Positions 11,901 to 21,690 of a DNA stretch of 44,714 nt are shown piece by piece. Both the position numbers and the translations under genes were made by a program. The notes beneath the pieces were generated by a model. That model was not told where the DNA came from. It made no database searches and saw nothing but the letters and a program-made list of their open reading frames with translations. The number at the start of each line of letters is the position of its first letter. Position 1 is the first letter of the stretch. Source of the stretch: a virus; the IMG/VR virus record IMGVR_UViG_3300028595_000022, positions 1 to 44,714 of that record; one strand, written 5' to 3'.

Positions 11901-11920
11901 GAGAGAGCCTAAGCCCTCTC
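11901..11920 (-). terminator. Hairpin after beta-helix gene 11926-12921
   Basis: GAGAGAGC (11901-11908) and GCCCTCTC (11913-11920) form an 8-bp stem with a four-base loop, fully paired with one G-U when read on the minus strand. The following U-tract is broken (ACTTTTACATTTT). It may be a leaky terminator or a processing hairpin in the late operon. Confidence 0.5.
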
Positions 11921-11925
11921 TATAA

Positions 11926-12921
11926 TTATGCTGGTGTTACTGATTCGAACGCATTGTTTGAAGCAGCAGGTGCTGCAACTTTAAACGCTGTTGAATCACT
12001 TGCACTAAAGTTAGTACAATTGAACACTCATGGATTTTTAAAATTGATTGTTCATTTTACCAATGAAGCTGCTGAAGTACATGCATTTGTTAATGCAGCT
12101 CATCAAGCTGAATCTACTGATGCCATGAAGTTACAATTATCAAATAAGTTTGTAAATAATACGTCAGTGTTTGCTGCAACTTTTACTAAAGAAGCTGTTG
12201 CAGAAGAACTTGATATTAAGAAATTACAATCTTTTAATATATTTGATTTAAATTCTTGTGAAGCTGTAACTTGGTCAATCAAAAATACAGTTCTTGCATC
12301 ACTTGTTAATAATGTTTCTGTTCCGAATAAACATTCTCTATAAGTAGCCGAATCACTTCAAGCAACAAATTCATAAGTTGTTGTTCCTCATAAATTGTCT
12401 ACTACTCAGAAAGTAAATGAACAATTTTCGAATACAGTTCATTCTCATCATTCCTGGAACACTGTCAAAGCTGCAGCATCTGTATCCTGTTGAATAAATT
12501 TAATATTTCTAAAAGAGTTTCTAGTTCATGTATTTTTCATTACATAAGCATCTCAAGCTCAATCAGTTGAAACGATTTTTGCTCATTGCTGAACTAATCT
12601 TCATCAACCGTCCATACCTATGAAATTAATTCTACTCTTTGTTAAAGCCTCTCAAGCTGCAAGTGCATGACTACTATTTCCGTCTAACGCAATAATGTCA
12701 TTTCTACCACTGGTACATTGAGAGATTGCTGTTGTTAAAGAAGTTTGGATTGGACTTGTTCAATCTTCATAAGTAAGATTTGCTAACTTAGAAAATTGAC
12801 TGTAATAAGTATTACTTGAATTAAATACAAAATATACATTACCTAATGTTGGATAACCATTCATTATAGTTGCATATTTTTTTATATAATCTATTTTCTG
12901 TTTTAATGAGTTAAATCACAT
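11926..12921 (-). CDS. Beta-helix-like virion protein next to capsid gene
   Basis: 331 aa. After a helical start (MGFNSLKQKIDYIKKYATIM) the protein shows pectin-lyase-like rungs: INFIGMDGGGRLVQQGAKIV, NSFRNIKFIQQDTDAAALTV, TVFENCSFTFGVVDNLG. It begins 43 bases after the capsid stop codon, so it may be made in quantity and decorate the head. Decoration is inference from position; a tail role is possible. Confidence 0.72.
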
Positions 12922-12963
12922 TGTTTAATTATTTAAATTGTAAAATAAGGAGTTAAACCTCTA

Positions 12964-13911
12964 TTACGCAATTGCTGCTTCAATAAGATAAGCACATTTT
13001 TCATCTATTAGTTTTTGCTGGAACTTATCAGAGATTTGAATGTATTCTGATTTTCTTTGGATTGTTTCTAATCATCCTTGTCCTTGTCCTAATACCTGTA
13101 TTCTTCTTGGTGCTTTTTTCTGATATGTGAAAGCAAAACTTCTTGACATAAGAGTTGGAGAATTTTCAATATATGCTACTACAACATCTTTAGTCCAGAT
13201 ATCTGCCAAAGTATCAGTTTGACCTAAGTCTGCACTGTTATATTGAGCTTTTCAAACTAATAGTCTGTCAATTCCAAATAAAGAACCTACTGCGGAAAGA
13301 ATCATATCAGAAGAAATTTTTACTGCTCAAGGAAATCTGTCTACAATATCTGGATGAAATCTTAATTTTTGTAATACATCCCAAGCTATAATCATAGTAT
13401 TAGGGATTTTTCATGATGAACTTCTTACTGTTGTTATAGCTGTATCAATATCATCAAACGGATCTGAATTTGTATAATCACTCCATTGTGAAGTTCAAGA
13501 TAATGTTGTATAATTAGTATATGTTGAGTTAGATGTAACTGTATCTGCTAACGCTTTTTCTTTATATACAAACATTCTTTGTGTTAAGAATTCTGTTATA
13601 TCACTTCTAGGTTTCAATGGTCTTTCTGCATTCTCAAGAATTTCTTCTGGAATGAATTCTCAAAGAACATGGTCTTCCAAAACGTAATGGTCTGCTGAAG
13701 AAACATCTGTTGTAACAATATTTCATTTACCTCAAACTGCTCTTCTGTTTTCAATATATCTCATATTATCCATAGCATAAGAATATATTTTTCATGAATC
13801 TTTTGCTACTTGTACTATAGGAGCAATTTGCTCTGCTATAAATCATTCAGGTTTGTATGCCAAAGAAATTTGAGTCAAAGGCACACTAGTATATACATCA
13901 CTTAGTTGCAT
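12964..13911 (-). CDS. Major capsid protein (HK97 fold)
   Basis: 315 aa. MQLSDVYTSVPLTQISLAYK, then GFIAEQIAPIVQVAKDSGKI, an acidic E-loop-like stretch, and IPNTMIIAWDVLQKLRFHPD...ADIWTKDVVVAYIENSP are characteristic of the GpE/encapsulin-like capsid proteins. It follows the protease/scaffold and decoration genes, as in Mu-like head operons. GGN and UGA Gly codons are mixed here, with more Trp (TGG) and GGN than in the fibre genes. Confidence 0.9.
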
Positions 13912-13939
13912 TGTTAAATTTTGTTAATAAATAAAATAA

Positions 13940-14341
13940 TTAAAATGAATCGTATCTTAAATTAGGTGCTACGATTAAAATCATACCTATATCTCAATCG
14001 TCAACTGTTTCTATTGCTATTCAACAAATCAAATCACCTGCTGTAGTTGTTGCCTCTAATGCTGAATCTGTTGTTGCTGTTAACAGATTTCCTTTTGTCC
14101 AACCTCAAGAACAATGTGCTAAACTATATCAAGCTGTTCTTACTGATACCATTTGTCAAGCTGTTGCTTGTTTATTTTGTGTAAATCAAATAACTCTAGT
14201 TGTGTTTGTTGCTGCTACTACAACTTCATTAGACGCAGTTCATAAATTAACAGGTCTATAATTTGTTGTTATAGCTGCTTCTGCTTTGAATGATACATCT
14301 GTACCACTTCAATATCCTTTTACTCATCCTGTATTAACCAT
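13940..14341 (-). CDS. Capsid decoration protein (DUF2190-like)
   Basis: 133 aa. Layout AAITTNYRPVNLG...VIGFTQNKQATAGQMVSVRT...DLICGIAIETVDDGDI matches small beta-rich proteins that lie just before the capsid gene and reinforce the shell. All but the last few glycines are UGA. Family placement is by pattern, not search. Confidence 0.7.
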
Positions 14342-14366
14342 AATATTTTTTAATTAATAAATAAAA

Positions 14367-15053
14367 TTAAATTTTCTTTAGTGCTTGAGCAATTGTAATT
14401 CCTTCTTCATTTGCAAGAATTCTTGCTTGCTCAATCATTTCTAATTCTTTATCTTCTTCTGATTTTTTCTTTATATCTTTTGAATGTCATTTCTCTGAAA
14501 AATCTATTGTTTTAATTTTACTTAATAACTTAATAAATTTTTCTGCCATAGGTTCAGATAATGACAATGAAAAGTCAACAAAGTCTTTTAAATCTTTTGG
14601 AACGATAATTCCTTTTTTAGTTTTTTCATTAAAAGAAAATGTTTTAAATCTATCATTTAAGTCTCTTGACCTAGCTTCTCTTTGAAGTTTAGAAACTTGT
14701 TTTGCAAGCTCTTTAAACTCATTATATTCACTAGCTTTTATTGAAACAATTTCTTCTTTTGCTTCAATTTTCTTTTCTTCTTCTTCTTTTTTTTCCTCTT
14801 CCTCTTCCTCTTTTTCTTCACTTTCTTCTTCTTCTTTTTCCTCTTCTTCCTCTTCTTCTTTTTCATTTTCTTCTGACTTATCCTCGTCTTCTTTATTTTC
14901 CTCTTTTCATACTACTTCTTCCAATCATTCTTTGTTTTCTTTTTTCTCTTCCTCAGACAGTTCTTCGAACTTACTAATTAGAGATGTTTTTTCTTCCTCT
15001 GTTAAACTAGCTTTCTTAGCCATTTGTCAAAGGAGTTCTAAGTATTCTTTCAT
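14367..15053 (-). CDS. Nested in-frame scaffolding protein (Mu gpZ-like)
   Basis: An ATG at 15053 inside the protease gene, in the same frame, is preceded by the same kind of leader (TTTTATTTATTAA then A-rich) that precedes true starts elsewhere. It would give a separate 228-aa scaffold beginning MKEYLELLGQMAKKASLTEE with a Glu-rich stretch of about 45 residues. Nested scaffold genes of this design are established for Mu and lambda. Confidence 0.72.
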
Positions 15054-15566
15054 TTTTAAATTTTTAATAAATAAAATATAATTATTTTGTTTTTCAGTAG
15101 CGTCCTCATTTGCCATTAAACTTTGCATGTTCTTGAAAAATGGTCTATTTGTAAACGCTCATCAAACAAGTAAATTCTTTAATAATTCTCCTGTCTCTTC
15201 ATCTTTATATTCTCATAATATGATTTCAGGACTAAAATATTTATATGCTCATTTGCTTAATAAATCAGCTCACATCTTAGTTAATTCTATTGTAGCATAT
15301 AACGCATCTTTTCATTTCTTATATATTTTTTTAAATCGTCATAATGCTTTATGTTCTGGTTCGTGGTTCTCATCTACTGCAAGATCAATTTGTCTTTTTT
15401 CCCTATTAAAATTTTCTATAACATCATTTAATACTTTTTCATCTATTTTAATCTTTCAATATTGTTGATGTTTCCATTCTCAACTTCTCATTATTTGTAT
15501 ATCAATTTTATCTCATTCCTTTAGTTCTGATAGCTCCTTAAATTCTTCAAATATATATGCTTTCAT
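14367..15566 (-). CDS. Prohead protease fused to scaffold (Mu gpI-like)
   Basis: 399 aa. Residues about 1-165 resemble the Mu I protease: IDLAVDENHEPEHKALGRF carries the probable catalytic His, and KGAYKYFSPEI the conserved Ser of the YxSPE motif. NNYILFIKNLK then leads without a stop into a long Glu/Lys coiled coil and a C-terminal scaffold-like domain (FVDFSLSLSEPMAEKFIKLL). The protease should remove the scaffold during head maturation. ATG at 15566 overlaps no stop; the upstream MuF gene ends two bases before. Confidence 0.85.
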
Positions 15567-15567
15567 T

Positions 15568-16605
15568 TTATTTTAAATTATTATCTAAAATTTCTTTGAA
15601 TCATTTAATACTTTTTTCTAATTCTTTTATTCTTTTTTTATGTTGTTCCTGTCTATTTTTATACTTTCATTCCTTTACTAACTTATCTAATTTTTCTTGT
15701 CTATTTTTTATTTCCTGTTTTATAATATCTATTGCTAAACTATCTTTTAATACCTTAGGAGTTTTCATCATATTATTTTGACTTATACTCCTATTAACTG
15801 GAATACTCTTAGGTATTCAGGTTATTCTTGGTTTAAACTCTTCATCCATCAGTATTTCTACCCATATAGACCTACAATTATAATGGTTAGGTGGTGCATA
15901 CATATAGAACTCTGAACTTCATGGTTTAACTATCCTTCAATCTAAACTTAAACATAATGGAGTCGTCCTTGAATCTAATATCGCACTATATTGCATTGCA
16001 TAAACTTTCTCAGGATAAGTTTCAAAAACCGTTGTTCTCCCTAGGTTTAAACCTCCCTGTAATACCAAAGTTCATGCTCATTGTGCCTTTTTATCTATTG
16101 ATTTACCTAATATATCTCTTACTACTGGAATAACCTCTGTATTTGATGTTTTACTTATTCATCATTTGCTGTTTATTATTTCTGTAGTAATGGTCTTCGC
16201 GTCATTCTGTATATCATTATATATCTTATCAACTATTGAACTAACCTGTATTTTTAAACTATTAATTACTTCAGCCTTATTTCATGGTATTGGTACTCAC
16301 ATTTCTGTACTTGCTCAGGTTTTACCTTGCTCATATAATTTCTTATTTAATTCAGACATTAACCTTACTGTTTCTCACTTGAATTTAACTTTTAACTCCT
16401 TTATTTTTTTTATGTCTTTTCTATTAATTGCTATCTTTATATTGTTAATTATATCATCCAAAGTCTTATCCTTAATTAGTTTAAACTCCTTATTAAATAT
16501 CCTTTCGAACTTATCCAAATTCCTTTGTATCTTTAAAAAGTTTATCTTTCTTTCTGCAAAAGTCATTGGTCTTGGACTTAATCTTTCATACTCATTAAAT
16601 ATCAT
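15568..16605 (-). CDS. Minor head protein, MuF / SPP1 gp7 family
   Basis: 345 aa. The C-terminal part holds the MuF signature: QYSAILDSRTTPLCLSLDGR, then APPNHYNCRSIWVEIL. MuF proteins bind the portal inside the capsid and are often ejected with DNA. An extended helical N-terminus and a Lys/Glu coiled-coil tail (NRQEKLDKLVKEGKYKN) flank it. It lies between portal and protease as in Mu (gp29-gp30-I). Confidence 0.88.
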
Positions 16606-16613
16606 ATTATTGT

Positions 16614-18113
16614 TTAGGATTTTTTTTTTACATCTTCTGAAAGCCCTTTCATGAAATCATTATTTATTAACTTACTCAATTCACTAAAATAAAATTCATC
16701 AAACTCAGTTCCTTTAACTTCTTTATCTGGAACCTCTTTTTCCTTTTTATCCATAATCTCATCATCCTCATTAGGCATTTTTTCTTGTTTAACTTTCTGT
16801 TCTAACCTCTCCTGCTCCAATAATTTCTCCTCTGTTAATTCTTTCTTCGCTGGAAGGTCTAACTCTGTTCTTATAAATTCTTCCAAATCATCATCTGGTC
16901 TTATTATATTACTAGTTGCTAACTGTGATAATACAGCACTTAGTTTATCATAACTTACACTTCATAACTTCTTATGTTTTATCTTCGGGTATCTATCTGT
17001 ATCAAAGTTTAAATCAATCATTTCCTTTACTAAATACCTGTTTAATGTGTCCTCTATCTGTTTTGCTACTGCCTCTAATCATAATAAAAACAAATCACTT
17101 TGGTCTTCACTTAGTGCTCTGCTTCAACTCTCTGTAGCTCAAAGCTCTAAAAACTGTGCTAAAATATTTTTACTTATCTCTCTATTATGAAATTTAACTG
17201 ACTCAAATATATTAGATTGACCTCAAGCATTAATTTGAGCAAACTCAAATTTCCAATTTTCTCATGGAAGTACAACTCATGTTTGTTGAGTTGTTCTTAT
17301 ATTCTTAACTATGTTTAAAGCCTCATCCTTATCGTCTTGTGTTGCTCAATTTGGTAGTGTAATTATTGGAAATCACGCTCATCTTTCTTGTCTTATAGAA
17401 TCAAATATTAATAACTTATCTTTGATATACCGATTCTTGTAAGCACTTCTTAACACACTTATTCACTCATAGTTGTCTCATTCTCTCCTAAAAGAAAATA
17501 TTACTAACTTTTCAGCTGGAATACTAACATAATTTTCTCATTCATTTTCTCACTCTTTTAATACACTAGTTAACATCTGTGTTACTCAAGGAGTTTCTTC
17601 CAATGTTTCCCATTTATCTATAGTTTCCTGTTTTCTCCATCATAATTTTTTTAACCGTATTTTATCATCTTCAAGTTTAAATATTTTTTCAAAAACTGAA
17701 AATCCAAAAGGCAACATTGTTAAAATCTCTCTTAATAAATCATCTCGATTTTGTTCCAATCTTTCAAAAAATAATTTTTCTACAAATTCCTGCATTTCTT
17801 CATCCTCTTTTTGTATCTCTCAATTCTCATCAGTTGATGATTCAATAAACCATGAAGTAGAACGAATAGGCAACTCCATAGACAATAGTGTTGCATATAC
17901 CTGAGAATCACTCCTTCTCATTTTTTCATATACTCATAATCAAGTTGTTCAACTCAAATCGCTATTATATTCTTCATCCAGTACTCAACTGTATAATTCT
18001 GTTCAAGAACCTCAAAAATTTACAGCCATATCTTTTAGAGTTAAGTTTTTATTAGTTTGTCAAGTAGGTGAAATTTGTGACAAACCTACATTCTTTTTCT
18101 CATCTTTAGGCAT
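16614..18113 (-). CDS. Portal protein (DUF935, Mu gp29-like)
   Basis: 499 aa. LSGTTGLGVYEKMRRSDSQV, EILTMLPFGFSVFEKIFKL and AQFLELGATESGSRALSEDQ are landmarks of the DUF935 portal family; the last is the conserved GxxxxSGSRA..DQ segment, with glycines encoded by UGA. The C-terminal about 100 residues are acidic and coiled. The ring it forms is the DNA gate and docks TerL. Confidence 0.92.
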
Positions 18114-18138
18114 AGAAAATTTATTTGATAATAAAAAA

Positions 18139-18163
18139 AGTATAAGATTATTTTTCTTATACT
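18139..18163 (-). terminator. Terminator between TerL and portal
   Basis: AGTATAAG (18139-18146) pairs perfectly with CTTATACT (18156-18163). On the minus strand it is followed by a run of seven U, and on the plus strand by GTTTTTTTTTT, so it can act in both directions. Because the portal follows without a visible new promoter, it probably attenuates rather than stops late transcription. Confidence 0.72.
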
Positions 18164-18187
18164 GTTTTTTTTTTAAAATACAAGTAT

Positions 18188-19540
18188 CTAAAATTTATAA
18201 GCGTTTCATAATTCTATATAATCTTTATTCAATCATTGATTTAATTCTCTAATTTCTTTCATACTTTGTCATCATTTTGCTAACTCCATAATTCAGTATC
18301 TTAAACTATCTACTGCATGGTCTTCCATTCCTTTCTTCATCATATCTTCAACCTTGATATCGTCATATATCATCTCTGGTAGTGTCCTGATAAGATTTTC
18401 ACAGTTACTTGTTATCTTCAATCTACTGGTTATGTCTCAAGTGTTCGGGTCTTTATATGGTTTTAAGTATTCTCTTACTATATCCCATCAATCAATCCTT
18501 TCATTGTTACCTGGATACAATCTTAATCACTGTTTTTTGAACTCTTTTTGAGCTGTTGTCTCATTTGATTCACTTCTTTTATTAACAAAACTTGGGTCTC
18601 ATACTATCATATCAATAGTTTCTTCTGATGTAGTACGCTTTTTAATATTTCATGCTAATACAAAATAAGTATTTTTAGGTTTATAGTATTCTCTATAAAC
18701 AATTATATTTCATTGAGTATCTAAACACATCCAATACACAGCACTCTCATTTGAGAATCAATAATCAATACTTATTATCCTACGCTTCACTTCTCTTCGA
18801 GTAGGTACAAAAGGTTTTATTACATGTATCTCACGCCTAAACTCATCAAAAAACTGTCCTTCAAAAGCGTCCCAATCTCACTCAAGGAATGCCCTCCTTT
18901 TCATTTCAGGAAGCATTTGTAACCTAGCTAGATACGCAGGGTCTTTTTCAATAAGATATTTGTTATCATAAATTTTAGCAGGTATAAAACTAAAATGGTC
19001 TGGGTTTTCATCTCTGTTAAATTTTCTATCAATCCATATTCTTCTTACTCGCTTATGTCAAATTCATCATGGATTCGTACTAGCAAAAAAATTAGGTTCA
19101 TAATTTTTGGTCGTTCTTAAACTTCAAACCAATATCTTAAATTCATCCTCACTCCAGTGAGTCAACTCCTCTATACACATAAAATCGTACTCCAAACCCT
19201 GATAGTTTAGTACATCTTTTTTATTCTTACAATAAGAAAACCTTATAGTGGATTTATTATTGAATGTCATAATATTTTTACTAGCATTGAATTTTATACA
19301 ATCTTTTGGTACTTCCATCAACATAGGTACTACCATATTTTCTATAATTTCAGGCATTGTCCTTCTTAAAACCAATCATCTTAAATTAGGATATCACATA
19401 CATTGTTTAACACATTCTGCTCTCATAGCATAACTTTTTCCTCCTCATCTTGCTCATCAAATTAATCTAAATTTATGAGTATCCAAAGTAAACTCTCTTT
19501 GTTTAGGTTGTAACTTATATATTTTTATTTGTTCTACCAT
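18188..19540 (-). CDS. terL: Terminase large subunit
   Basis: 450 aa packaging ATPase and nuclease. Walker A FRLIGGARGGGKSYAMR near residue 32 contains three UGA-encoded glycines; Walker B-like LEYDFMCIEELTHW; coupling motif STNPGGIGHKRVRRIW; and the nuclease domain opens with IISIDYGFSNESAVYW. The C-terminus has MEDHAVDSLRYGIME. An in-frame ATG at 19567 would add nine residues but overlaps the preceding gene; 19540 fits TerL N-termini better. This gene alone shows that UGA cannot be Trp here. Confidence 0.96.
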
Positions 19541-19556
19541 ATTATGTTTTAAATAT

Positions 19557-19736
19557 CTAATATTCATAAAAAAATAATATTCTATTTTTGTATAACCATA
19601 TTTTTCTTTTGTCTCAATCAACATATTGTATGGTATTAATAAATTTTAATCATTTAACTTTTATTTTTTCCATAAATGAATCCAATCATTCATCAATGAT
19701 TATTTCTGTTCATTCATTTAATAAAATTTTAATCAT
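19557..19736 (-). CDS. Hypothetical 59-aa protein
   Basis: Starts MIKILLNEGTEIIIDEGLDS and ends KNRILFFYEY. Its start overlaps the stop of the upstream gene (ATGATTAA type), so the two are probably translated together. No family recognised. Confidence 0.65.
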
Positions 19737-19944
19737 CTTTAGTATATAATCAAAATAAAGATTCCAATATTAATACAAACAAAGCTATACTTCAAACTGA
19801 AATACTCATTAAAATTATAATAAACAATTGTTGCATTATTTCATCTACCGTCATATTATCTATTAACTGATTCCTAAAATCATGTATTTTCCTAAATACA
19901 TTTTTCTTTTCTTTTTTATCTAATCATCTAATTTTATTCAACAT
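19729..19944 (-). CDS. Hypothetical single-TM protein
   Basis: 71 aa. A charged N-terminus (MLNKIRGLDKKEKKNVFRK) is followed by a predicted membrane segment, IIILMSISVGSIALFVLILE. Overlaps both neighbours. Unknown role; a small membrane protein just upstream of terL. Confidence 0.65.
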
Positions 19945-20132
19945 GATAAAATTATTTTTAAAAAGTATTGTTTTTCAACTTCAATTCTTTTCTTTTCTAA
20001 CATCTCCCATGTATCCAAAACTTTTATTAATTCTCTAGCATTTTTCTCTATTACCTTTTTATGGATATCTTTTTTTATTTCAAGTATCGACTTATCCAAA
20101 TTTAACATTTGATTTGTTAAACATTCTTTCAT
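19920..20132 (-). CDS. Hypothetical coiled-coil protein
   Basis: 70 aa, starting MKECLTNQMLNLDKSILEIK; a strongly predicted helix throughout. One UGA-Gly near the end (SCGIKLDD) carries the frame past the point where standard-code reading would stop. Confidence 0.68.
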
Positions 20133-20134
20133 AA

Positions 20135-20392
20135 TTATTCTTTATCACAATTTAAAAAACTTTTTACTTTTTCCTCAACTATTTCTTGTATAAATTCTTT
20201 TTTACTAATATGTTTTTTTATCTCTTCTCATATCTTTCTACCAATATCTTTTCAAAGCATTTCCTCAACTCATGTACTTATTTTTTCATAAAAATAATCA
20301 TTATCAACTATTCAATCTAAAGAATTTTCAATAATATATTCAAGTTTTTCTTTTATTAGTTCCATATCCTTTATTTCTAATTCTATTTTCAT
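20135..20392 (-). CDS. Hypothetical helical protein
   Basis: 85 aa, starting MKIELEIKDMELIKEKLEYI, alternating acidic and basic helices with four UGA-Gly. No family recognised. Its start lies inside the end of the upstream gene. Confidence 0.68.
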
Positions 20393-20553
20393 TCTTTTTC
20401 TTTATTTAATAAAAGTTCTAACTCCTCAACTCTTCTTAATACTATAATTTGTAAACTATCCAACTGCTCAATTATATCTTTTTTAATATTATCAATAACT
20501 CCAAACATAATACTTACATCTGTATGTTCTTTTTGTAATTCTAATTTATCCAT
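20383..20553 (-). CDS. Hypothetical coiled-coil protein
   Basis: 56 aa, starting MDKLELQKEHTDVSIMFGVI; a heptad-like stretch (IIEQLDSLQIIVLRRVEELE). The leader TAATTTAATAAAATAATA before ATG is the standard spacer of this region. Confidence 0.65.
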
Positions 20554-20555
20554 TA

Positions 20556-20852
20556 TTATTTTATTAAATTATAAATATATTCTATACACTCATCATCTTG
20601 TTCTTCTATTGGTTTTCTTTTAAATTCCCATAAATTCATTAATTTTCAAAAATAAGTATCAAACCATGAAACATTATTATATCAATTTGGTTGTGCTACT
20701 TTACAAAATATTTCTTCTCATAATTCAAAATTATTTCACCAATCTAAAACATCTCATATCATTACTGGATTTACTTTCATTCAACATATCTCTATTTTAT
20801 CCGTTTCAACAATCACTTCATATATCTTAGAAATCTTTTCTTGTTTATTCAT
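20556..20852 (-). CDS. Hypothetical 98-aa protein
   Basis: Starts MNKQEKISKIYEVIVETDKI and contains NPVMIGDVLDWGNNFE, LWEFKRKPIEEQDDECIEYI. This pattern (start of 'VMIGDVLDW', then 'LW..KRKPIE.Q') is seen in small conserved phage proteins without a known function. Several UGA-Gly. Confidence 0.7.
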
Positions 20853-20956
20853 TATTTTTTACTTAAAACATATAAAACAAATATTACTATCAATGTAGTT
20901 ATAAATCCAACTGGTATTGAAATCATTGTTATTAAGATAATATCCTCTACTGTCAT
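20852..20956 (-). CDS. Tiny membrane protein (34 aa)
   Basis: MTVEDIILITMISIPVGFIT then TLIVIFVLYVLSKK: a single membrane span with a short acidic N-terminus and Lys tail. Overlaps its neighbours by one to three bases, as expected of a coupled operon. Confidence 0.55.
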   Translation of the reverse strand: MTVEDIILITMISIPVGFITTLIVIFVLYVLSKK

Positions 20957-21135
20957 TATATTTTAATTATAAAAATAAAAACTTGTCGTAGTATTTTTAA
21001 TTTATTAATAAAACCTTTTTCAATTTTAATAAATTGATTTTTTTCTAATAAAGAATTTGCTTCAGATGAAAGCTCAAATTTACTATTATCTTTAAATAAA
21101 ATAAAACTATTACTTATATAAATATCTTTTTTCAT
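20956..21135 (-). CDS. Hypothetical 59-aa protein
   Basis: Starts MKKDIYISNSFILFKDNSKF and ends RQVFIFIIKI. Helix-rich, basic; no UGA codon and no recognised family. Confidence 0.6.
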   Translation of the reverse strand: MKKDIYISNSFILFKDNSKFELSSEANSLLEKNQFIKIEKGFINKLKILRQVFIFIIKI

Positions 21136-21143
21136 ATTATATA

Positions 21144-21263
21144 TTAAATTATAAAACTGTCATTATTTTCTTCCATTCAAACCCCTGTATATGGAGTATA
21201 GGCACAATAGGTTTTCTTACGTTTTTTTAATATGTCAACCTTTATTCATCTTTGATAAATCAA
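21144..21263 (-). CDS. Possible small ORF with TTG start
   Basis: Open frame of 39 codons ending KKRKKTYCAYTPYTGVGMEE plus NNDSFII. There is no ATG before the conserved-looking TYCAYTPYTG part, so the TTG at 21263 (inside the preceding gene) is the only candidate start. It fills the one gap in an otherwise gapless gene run. Confidence 0.35.
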
Positions 21264-21688
21264 CTCTTTGGTACATCAAATACCACCTGTTTTGCCCCAA
21301 TATCCATTTCTCCCTTTTCTATTTGGGTTGGTTCTCATAACTCAATCTTTAATAAATTAATAATAGTCTTTATATCATTTATACTTAACCTATCAAAATC
21401 ATTTAGTAATCTAATAGCTAAATCATTTATACTTTTTATCTTTGACTTTCTTAAATTTTTTAAAACTTTCATCCGCTGTTCATCCAATTCATCTTTTATT
21501 CTATTCTCATATTGCTTAGTCTTTATTTCTCAAAACTTCTTCTTTTCCTTCAACCATCAACAGCTCTTCTGCTTAGTATATGTGTTATATCAGATATTAT
21601 GCTTCTTAAAAAATCCTTTGATAGTCATTTCTTTGTCAGTCATCCACTTACGTTTGAGGATGTTTCGGTTATATTTTGTATCAGGCAT
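21242..21688 (-). CDS. Putative terminase small subunit
   Basis: 148 aa. The N-terminus reads like the DNA-recognition HTH of TerS: WMTDKEMTIKGFFKKHNIGY, then NTYTKQKSCGWLKEKKKFGE, followed by helical oligomerisation-like segments and a tail (KQVVFDVPKSGFIKDE) that could contact TerL. It lies upstream of terL but with eight small ORFs between. Call by pattern and position. Confidence 0.58.
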
Positions 21689-21690
21689 TT

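Noticed and set aside
11954-12343. Plus-strand open frame of about 130 codons
   Set aside because: Antisense to the beta-helix gene; composition mirrors that gene's Ser/Ala/Thr codons.
16166-16654. Plus-strand hydrophobic frame of about 160 codons
   Set aside because: Antisense shadow of MuF; hydrophobicity results from the complement of Lys/Glu codons.
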